A stretch of 38,133 nt of DNA, taken from the NCBI GenBank assembly GCA_023435825.1, contig JAEZMB010000275.1, forward strand, positions 1 through 38,133, read 5' to 3'. The notes beneath the pieces were generated by a model. The model did no database searches and had not been told where the DNA came from. It was given only the letters and a program-made list of their open reading frames with translations. Positions 31,237 to 38,133 of the stretch are shown here, piece after piece. The DNA is from Pseudomonadota bacterium (GTDB lineage: Bacteria; Desulfobacterota; Desulfovibrionia; Desulfovibrionales; Desulfovibrionaceae). How positions within the stretch are numbered: the first letter of the stretch is position 1; every line of letters begins with the position of its first letter. Both the position numbers and the translations under genes were made by a program.

Positions 31237-33147
31237 TTAAGAAAAAACCGCGCCGTCGAAACGGTCGTTGAGTCCCAGGGCCAGGCGCTTGGCCGTGATG
31301 CGGCGGCTGATGGCCTCGGCCGCCTTGGCCGGGTCGGGCTCGACCACGAAGGTGGCGCCGAAGACGTCCTCCAAGCCTTCCAGGGCCAGGCCCGTGACCA
31401 GTTCGCTGCCCAGGATGTTGGGCGGCAGGCCCAGATGGGTCATAATACCGCTGGCCACGGCGTAAAGTCCGATGGCGGCAGCCTTTTCCGAATACCACTC
31501 CGGCGCGCTGGCGGCCACGGGCAGGTCGGCGATGTCCACGCCCAGGGCGTCGGCCAGCAGGCCGCACAAGGCCAGGATGCGGGAGTTGTCCACGCAGCTG
31601 CCGACATGCAGCACCGGCGGCAGGTCGAAACGGGAGCAGAATTCGGCCAGCCCGACTCCCGCCTGCTCCAGGCCTTCGGTGGTCATCAGCCCGGCCTTGC
31701 CCACGGCCACCGTGGCGCAGCCCGTGACCACCACCAGGATGTCCTGGCGGATGAGTTCCTTGGCCAGTCCGGTCAGCACCCCGTCATGGGGCAGCTTGGG
31801 GTTGTTGCAGCCGACGATGCCGACCACGCCGCGCACCAGGCCGATCTTGATCGCGGCCAAAAGCGGTTCAGCCGAACCGCCCAGGGCCTCGATGACGGCT
31901 TCATTGGAATAGCCGGTGCGCAGGCTCACCGGGATGGTCGGGATGTCCACCCGGCCGGCGTCGCGGCGGGTGAAGGCCTCGATGGCCAGCTCGACGGCCT
32001 CGCGGGCCTTGTCCCGGGCGTTTGCCAGGGTGAATTCCAGGTGCGTGCCACCCGGGAAGCGGGCTTTTTCCGAGGTGGAGACAAACCGGGTGTGGTAGCA
32101 GGAAGCGATCTGCACCAGGCTCGGCATGACGCACTGGTAGTCGGCCACGACCATCTCCACGGCTCCGGTGACCAGGGCCAGCTCGGTCATGAGGTGGTTG
32201 CCGGCCAGCGGCACGCCCTGGCGCATGAGCACCTCGTTGCCGGTGCAGCACAGTCCGGCCACGTTGACGCCGGCCGCGCCCACGGCTTTGGCCTTGGCGA
32301 CCATTTCCGGGTCGCGGGCGGCGGCCAGGATCATTTCCGAGACCACCGGACTGTGGCCGTGGACCAGGATGTTGACGCTGTCGGCGCGAAGCACGCCGAG
32401 GTTGGCTTCGACCGTGGCCGGACGCGGCGTGCCGAAAAGGATGTCGGACAGCTCCGTGCCGATCATGGAGCCGCCCCAGCCGTCGGCCAGGGCCGTGCGG
32501 GCGGCGTGCAAGCAGATGGAGACCGGGTCGCAGTCCACGCCCATGTGGGTGCGGTGCAGCATTTCCACGCACTCGCGGTCGATGCCGCGCGGGGTGGAGC
32601 GGGTGGCGTCCCAGATGTCCCGGCGTTTTTTCGGGGCGCGGGAGAGCAGCGACAAGGCGTGGCGGCGCGTGCCGAAGTCCTCGAAAAAGTGCTCGGCCAG
32701 GGCCTTGGCCTGGCTGGCCGCGTCCAGGCCTTCGGTTGCGATGCCGACTTCGGCGCACAGCCGGGCCAGCTTGTCCGTGTCGCGCACGGCGTAGCCCGGA
32801 GCCGTGCCCTGGCCCACGGCTTCAAGGGCTTCCAGCAGATCGCGGCCGTGGTCGGAATGGGAGGCCGCTCCGGCAGCCACGAACCGGCCGAAATTGCGGG
32901 CCACGGTCAGGTCGCCGTCGGCCCCGCACACGCCAAGCTGGCGCTTGGGGCCCTTGGGGTTCACGCGGCATGGCCCCATGACGCACTTGTTGCAGGTCAG
33001 GCCCTGGTCGCAAAAGGTGCAGTGCGGCGTCTGTTCGGCCAACCGGTCCCAGACCGTGGCGATGCCTTCGTCCTTTGCCTTGGCCAGCATCCGGCGGGCG
33101 TCTTCCCACGGCGACAGTTCCTCGATGGTTCTCGTATCCTTGGCCAT
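31237..33147 (-). CDS. cooS: Ni-Fe carbon monoxide dehydrogenase
   Basis: 636 aa from ATG 33147 with GGGAGG upstream; the frame is open to 33435 but that extension is Arg/Pro-rich. Cluster ligands: C43-x2-C46 (D-cluster), C52, C55, C60 and C74 (B-cluster); further HGHSPV, GLCCTGNE, GCNNPK, TGCATVAVGKAG and VGSCVDNSR for the C-cluster. The C-x2-C D-cluster motif is the [2Fe-2S] type known from D. vulgaris CODH and linked to oxygen resistance there. It oxidises CO to CO2. No CooF or hydrogenase genes are nearby, so electrons go to general ferredoxin. A CooA-type site precedes it. Confidence 0.97.
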   Translation of the reverse strand: MAKDTRTIEELSPWEDARRMLAKAKDEGIATVWDRLAEQTPHCTFCDQGLTCNKCVMGPCRVNPKGPKRQLGVCGADGDLTVARNFGRFVAAGAASHSDHGRDLLEALEAVGQGTAPGYAVRDTDKLARLCAEVGIATEGLDAASQAKALAEHFFEDFGTRRHALSLLSRAPKKRRDIWDATRSTPRGIDRECVEMLHRTHMGVDCDPVSICLHAARTALADGWGGSMIGTELSDILFGTPRPATVEANLGVLRADSVNILVHGHSPVVSEMILAAARDPEMVAKAKAVGAAGVNVAGLCCTGNEVLMRQGVPLAGNHLMTELALVTGAVEMVVADYQCVMPSLVQIASCYHTRFVSTSEKARFPGGTHLEFTLANARDKAREAVELAIEAFTRRDAGRVDIPTIPVSLRTGYSNEAVIEALGGSAEPLLAAIKIGLVRGVVGIVGCNNPKLPHDGVLTGLAKELIRQDILVVVTGCATVAVGKAGLMTTEGLEQAGVGLAEFCSRFDLPPVLHVGSCVDNSRILALCGLLADALGVDIADLPVAASAPEWYSEKAAAIGLYAVASGIMTHLGLPPNILGSELVTGLALEGLEDVFGATFVVEPDPAKAAEAISRRITAKRLALGLNDRFDGAVFS

Positions 33148-33230
33148 GCCATCCTCCCTTGGCGCGAGGCCGGGGGACCCCGGCGCGCGCGGACGTTTGG
33201 CCTTGGTTACGATGGGGAGGCGGGCGTGTC

Positions 33231-33246
33231 TGTCAGATTGCCGACA
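33231..33246. promoter_or_regulatory. CooA-type operator before cooS
   Basis: TGTCAGATTGCCGACA fits the CooA consensus TGTCA-N6-CGACA with all ten fixed bases. It lies 84-99 bases before the cooS start and just after the stop of the cooA-like gene, where an activator site for cooS-cooC is expected. No clear -10 box was found below it. Confidence 0.65.
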
Positions 33247-33260
33247 AATGCGCTCTGAAA

Positions 33261-33911
33261 CTACTCGTGGACCAGGGCTTCCAGGCGGGCCAGGTCGGGG
33301 AGGCAGATGACGCCCCGGGCGCGCATCTCGATGACGCCGTCGCGTTCGAGGACATTTAAGAGGGACGACACGGTCTGGCGGGAGGAGCCGACAATGGTGG
33401 CCAACTGTTCGATGTTGAGCCCATGGGAGAAGCACAGGATGTGCTCGGCGTCGGCGCTGGCCCGTTCGGCTTCGTAGAGCAGCAGCTGGATGAGGCGTTT
33501 CCGCACGTCGAGAAAGGCCAGGCCGTCAATGACCGAGAAGGCGTGGGACAAGAGATCGCCAAGCACCTTGACCATGGAGGACGTCAGCGCCGGCATGTCG
33601 GCCAGGAAACGGCGCACGGCGGCCAGTTCGGCGACCAGGATGGTCAGGTCGTCCAGGGCTTCCACCGAGGCCCGGGTGTGGGTGGTGTAGACGTCGCCGA
33701 CGTCCAGGATAGCCATGGTGAATTCCTTGTCCTTGTAGGACAGGTAGACCCTGGCCCGGCCCTTGGCCACGATGAACAGGGAATTGCGGGCTTCGCGCGG
33801 GGCGAACACCTGCCGGCCCTTGGGGAAGTGCCGGGGCACGAAGGCGGCCCGCACGGCGGCGAATTCGGGTTTGTCGAGGTCGCGCAGGAGATCGGAGTCG
33901 GTCAGGCGCAT
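33261..33911 (-). CDS. cooA: CooA-like CO-sensing CRP/FNR regulator
   Basis: 216 aa. An N-terminal cyclic-nucleotide-type beta barrel, a long helix and a C-terminal winged helix (IEQLATIVGSSRQTVSSLLNVLERDGVI). H78 in VGDVYTTHTRASVEA lines up with the heme ligand His77 of Rhodospirillum CooA; the neighbouring Cys75 is replaced by Thr. The N-terminus begins Met-Arg, not Met-Pro, so the second heme ligand (Pro2 in that protein) differs. It directly precedes cooS with a matching operator between them, which supports CO-dependent activation. Lies about 85 bases from that operator's gene. Confidence 0.8.
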   Translation of the reverse strand: MRLTDSDLLRDLDKPEFAAVRAAFVPRHFPKGRQVFAPREARNSLFIVAKGRARVYLSYKDKEFTMAILDVGDVYTTHTRASVEALDDLTILVAELAAVRRFLADMPALTSSMVKVLGDLLSHAFSVIDGLAFLDVRKRLIQLLLYEAERASADAEHILCFSHGLNIEQLATIVGSSRQTVSSLLNVLERDGVIEMRARGVICLPDLARLEALVHE

Positions 33912-33919
33912 GGGCGGGA

Positions 33920-35323
33920 TCAGTAGGTCACGTCGCCGGCGGTCACGACTTCCCGGGCGGCGTCCACGGCGTCGGCGTCAAAGGCCGTGCCCCGGTGTCG
34001 GGTCAGTTCCTCCAGGGCGACGGAAACGCCCAGCGCCGGCCGGTAGGGACGGTTGGAAGCCATGGCGTCCAGGACGTCGGCCACGGCCAGGATGCGGGCC
34101 GGCTGGCATAGCTCCTCGCCGCCGAGGCCTTTCGGGTAGCCCGAACCGTCCAGGCGCTCATGGTGGCACAGCACGATCTCGGCCACGGGCCAAGGGAAGT
34201 CGATGTCCTTTAAAATTTCATAGCCCGTGGTCGCGTGTTGTTTCATGAATTCCCATTCCAGGCCGATCAGCCGGCCCGGCTTGCACAGGTAGCGCACGGG
34301 AACGCTGATCTTGCCGATGTCGTGGAGCTGGCCGGCCACCTGGATGCAGTCCACGGCGTCGCGGTCAAGTCCCATGCGCCGGGCCATGGCCGTGGCCAGA
34401 CGGGCCACCGAATCCTGGTGGCCGGCGGTGTAGGGGTCGCGGAAACGTACGGTGGTGGACAGGGATTTGACGGTCTGGTGGAAAAGGGCTTTGGTGCGTT
34501 TGAGGTTGTGGCGCAGGGCTTCCTGGGAGCGTCGCCGTTCGGTGACGTCCTCCATGGAGCCTTCGTAGAGCACCACCGCGCCGTCGCCGCCGCGCACGGC
34601 CCTGGCCTGGACGGACACCCAGATGCGCGTGCCGTCGCCGCGCCGCAGTTCGGTTTCCATGGCCCGGACCACGCCGGTTTCGCTCAGGGCGGCGTGGAGG
34701 AATTGCCGGTCTTCGGGGTGGGTGAAGAGGTTGGCCGCCGCGTCGCCAAGGGTGGTCAGGGCCTCGGGAGAGGCAAAACGCAACATGCGGGCCAGGGCGC
34801 CGTTGACCGTGACGAAGCGTCCGGCCGGCGTCATCTGGAAAAGGCCTTCCACGGCGTTTTCGAAAATGGTGCGGTATTTTTCCTCGGCCTCGGCCAGGGC
34901 CCAGCTCGTGCTTTTTTCCTCGGTGACGTCGCGCAGAAAGCCGACATAAAACACGTCGCCCGCAGGCGAAACAGTGCGCTTGGCCGATTCCTCGATCCAG
35001 ACCACGAAGCCGTCGCCGCACATGGCCTGATAGCGCCGGCCGGCCACGACGCCGCCGGCGGCAAGCTCATCCAGCACGGATTTCCGGGCATTGGGGTCGA
35101 GGTAGAATTGTTCCGGGCAGCCGGCCATGGCGGACAGAAAGGCGGCCGGATCGGCATAGCCGAACAGCGCGGCCGTGGCGTTGTTGACTTCCAGAAACCG
35201 GCCGTCCAGGCCGCGCAGGTACACGGCCGCGGGCACATCATGGAAGAGCAGGGCGCTGGCGTCGGCCATGGCCGTGTCGGCGGCGCGGCTTGGCGCGGAT
35301 TCGGGCGGGGAAGGGTTGGTCAT
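33920..35323 (-). CDS. PAS-PAS-HD-GYP phosphodiesterase
   Basis: 467 aa. Two PAS domains (about 25-135 and 148-262, each ending in a PAC-like segment such as FLRDVTEE and SMEDVTER) are followed by an HD-GYP domain with H302, HD at 334-335, H363, HH at 387-388 and GYP at 395-397. It should hydrolyse cyclic di-GMP in response to a small ligand or redox signal. Cytosolic, as no membrane segment is seen. Its start overlaps the stop of the CheY-like gene as ATGA, so the two form one unit. Confidence 0.93.
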   Translation of the reverse strand: MTNPSPPESAPSRAADTAMADASALLFHDVPAAVYLRGLDGRFLEVNNATAALFGYADPAAFLSAMAGCPEQFYLDPNARKSVLDELAAGGVVAGRRYQAMCGDGFVVWIEESAKRTVSPAGDVFYVGFLRDVTEEKSTSWALAEAEEKYRTIFENAVEGLFQMTPAGRFVTVNGALARMLRFASPEALTTLGDAAANLFTHPEDRQFLHAALSETGVVRAMETELRRGDGTRIWVSVQARAVRGGDGAVVLYEGSMEDVTERRRSQEALRHNLKRTKALFHQTVKSLSTTVRFRDPYTAGHQDSVARLATAMARRMGLDRDAVDCIQVAGQLHDIGKISVPVRYLCKPGRLIGLEWEFMKQHATTGYEILKDIDFPWPVAEIVLCHHERLDGSGYPKGLGGEELCQPARILAVADVLDAMASNRPYRPALGVSVALEELTRHRGTAFDADAVDAAREVVTAGDVTY

Positions 35324-35691
35324 GTCCGGCCGATGAAACGGCGAACCACGGCCACGAGGCTGGCCGGTTCGAAGGGTTTGACTATCCAGCCCGAAGCTCC
35401 GGCGGCCAGGGCCTTGTCGCGCAGGTTTTTTTGGGATTCCGTGGTCAGGACGATAACCGGCGTAAACCGGGTGTCGGGGCGCTCCCGCAAGAGTCCAAGC
35501 AGCTCGATGCCGCCGATGTTGGGCATGTTGATGTCGGTGATGACCATGTCGAAGCCGCCGCCGACCTTGTCCAGGGCGTCGGCGCCGTCCACGGCCTCGA
35601 CCACGTCGAATCCGGCCTGACGCAGGGCGCTGGACACCAGGGAACGCACGCTCACCGAATCATCCACGGTCAAAATTCGTTTTTCGGCCAT
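35320..35691 (-). CDS. CheY-like single-domain response regulator
   Basis: 123 aa from ATG 35691 with AAGGAG upstream. Acidic pocket D10-D11, phospho-acceptor D53 (MVITDINMPNIGG), Thr at VLTTES and K104 (WIVKPFEP). No output domain. It is translated together with the HD-GYP protein, which suggests that its phosphorylation state controls c-di-GMP breakdown. Divergent from ftsH. Confidence 0.93.
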   Translation of the reverse strand: MAEKRILTVDDSVSVRSLVSSALRQAGFDVVEAVDGADALDKVGGGFDMVITDINMPNIGGIELLGLLRERPDTRFTPVIVLTTESQKNLRDKALAAGASGWIVKPFEPASLVAVVRRFIGRT

Positions 35692-35891
35692 TACTACTCC
35701 TTGCCGGCCCTGACCTCGATACTTACCATAGGTGAACATATGAGGCATCGAAACCCTTGGCAAGCCTTCCCGGGCGCTCGGCGGGTGCGTTTGCGCCCGC
35801 GTGGACAGGTCGGGCGGCCCTGTGTTAGGAATATTGCCTTATACAACCCACGGGCCGCTTCGGCCCCATCCGTCCCCTGGAGGACTCCAGT

Positions 35892-37910
<2,019 letters not shown>

Positions 37911-37944
37911 CTCACGCCAGCGGTTTGGCCGGCATGAGCCGCCC

Positions 37945-38133
37945 ATGATGCGACAGACACGTTCCACATCGCCCATTGGCGGCCTTGGCGACTCCATGGA
38001 GCAGGACATGGCCTTGATCTGGCGGCTGGCCGGCGGGCGGACCCTGGACTGCTCCGGGGAACGCGTCATCGGCATCGTCAATGCCACGCCCGACTCCTTC
38101 TACGACGGCGGCCGCCACGGCGACGTGGCGGCC
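37945..38133 (+). CDS. folP: Dihydropteroate synthase, 5' part
   Basis: 63 codons to the end of the window, no stop. IGIVNATPDSFYDGG is the family's pterin-site signature (MGIVNVTPDSFSDGG type), about 40 residues from the start as expected. Two ATG codons (37945, 37948) are possible starts and neither has a clear ribosome-binding site. Enzyme of folate synthesis; the order ftsH-folP is common. Confidence 0.85.
   Translation, partial: MMRQTRSTSPIGGLGDSMEQDMALIWRLAGGRTLDCSGERVIGIVNATPDSFYDGGRHGDVAA

Noticed and set aside
30919..33258. Long plus-strand frame opposite cooS
   Set aside because: Shadow of the CODH gene, caused by high third-position GC.

Overview
The window looks like a high-GC Desulfovibrionaceae chromosome, closest in style to Solidesulfovibrio / the Desulfovibrio magneticus group. 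The evidence is an rpoN-hpf-ptsN-rapZ-mannose-PTS block, a cooS-cooC-cooA CO-dehydrogenase locus with a Desulfovibrio-type D-cluster motif, and an HD-GYP/CheY pair next to ftsH-folP. The assignment rests on recognised families and gene order; no search was run.

Bases 1 to about 19,060 are a prophage or prophage-like integrative element. Its P4-type integrase (17684-18895, minus) abuts the 3' end of tRNA-Ser(CGA) (19060-19153, minus). The other end and any structural genes are not in the window. The control region at 2.3-3.5 kb has a small HTH gene reading left and a LexA/CI-type S24 repressor reading right. Four perfect copies of TAGAC-N4-GTCTA lie in two pairs, one in this divergent region and one at 6087-6133 over a rightward promoter. 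Behind the repressor, in the same direction, come two exported nuclease-fold proteins and a nucleoside-deoxyribosyltransferase-like protein, then a separate AT-rich TPR + PemK/MazF-like pair. These are the genes most likely to be expressed in the lysogen, and the best candidates for an undescribed defence or exclusion function.

From 6.1 to 17.8 kb one long rightward early operon with many ATGA overlaps runs from the repressor-controlled promoter. It holds a tRNA-Ala(TGC), an HTH regulator, many small zinc-binding or unknown proteins, a 428-aa protein that may act in recombination, an SMC/SbcC-like ATPase split into two genes, a UvrD-family helicase, a Gp37/Gp68 (DUF5131) protein, an ASCH protein and an excisionase-like HTH protein. 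The split ATPase plus helicase suggests a recombination-based DNA metabolism module.

From 19.2 kb rightwards is host core genome: tadA and purQ (minus), pyrG, kdsC, rpoN, hpf, ptsN, rapZ, PTS EIIA, EIIB and EIIC (plus), and ppaC. The EIIC gene is broken by a frame change at a run of nine T, which could be transcriptional slippage, programmed frameshifting, phase variation or an error. A 108-bp MITE-like palindromic element with CTAG ends supplies the stop codon of cooC. cooC and cooS form a leftward unit, preceded by a sequence that fits the CooA consensus TGTCA-N6-CGACA and by a cooA-like gene. A CheY-like regulator and a PAS-PAS-HD-GYP protein follow on the minus strand, then ftsH and the 5' end of folP on the plus strand.
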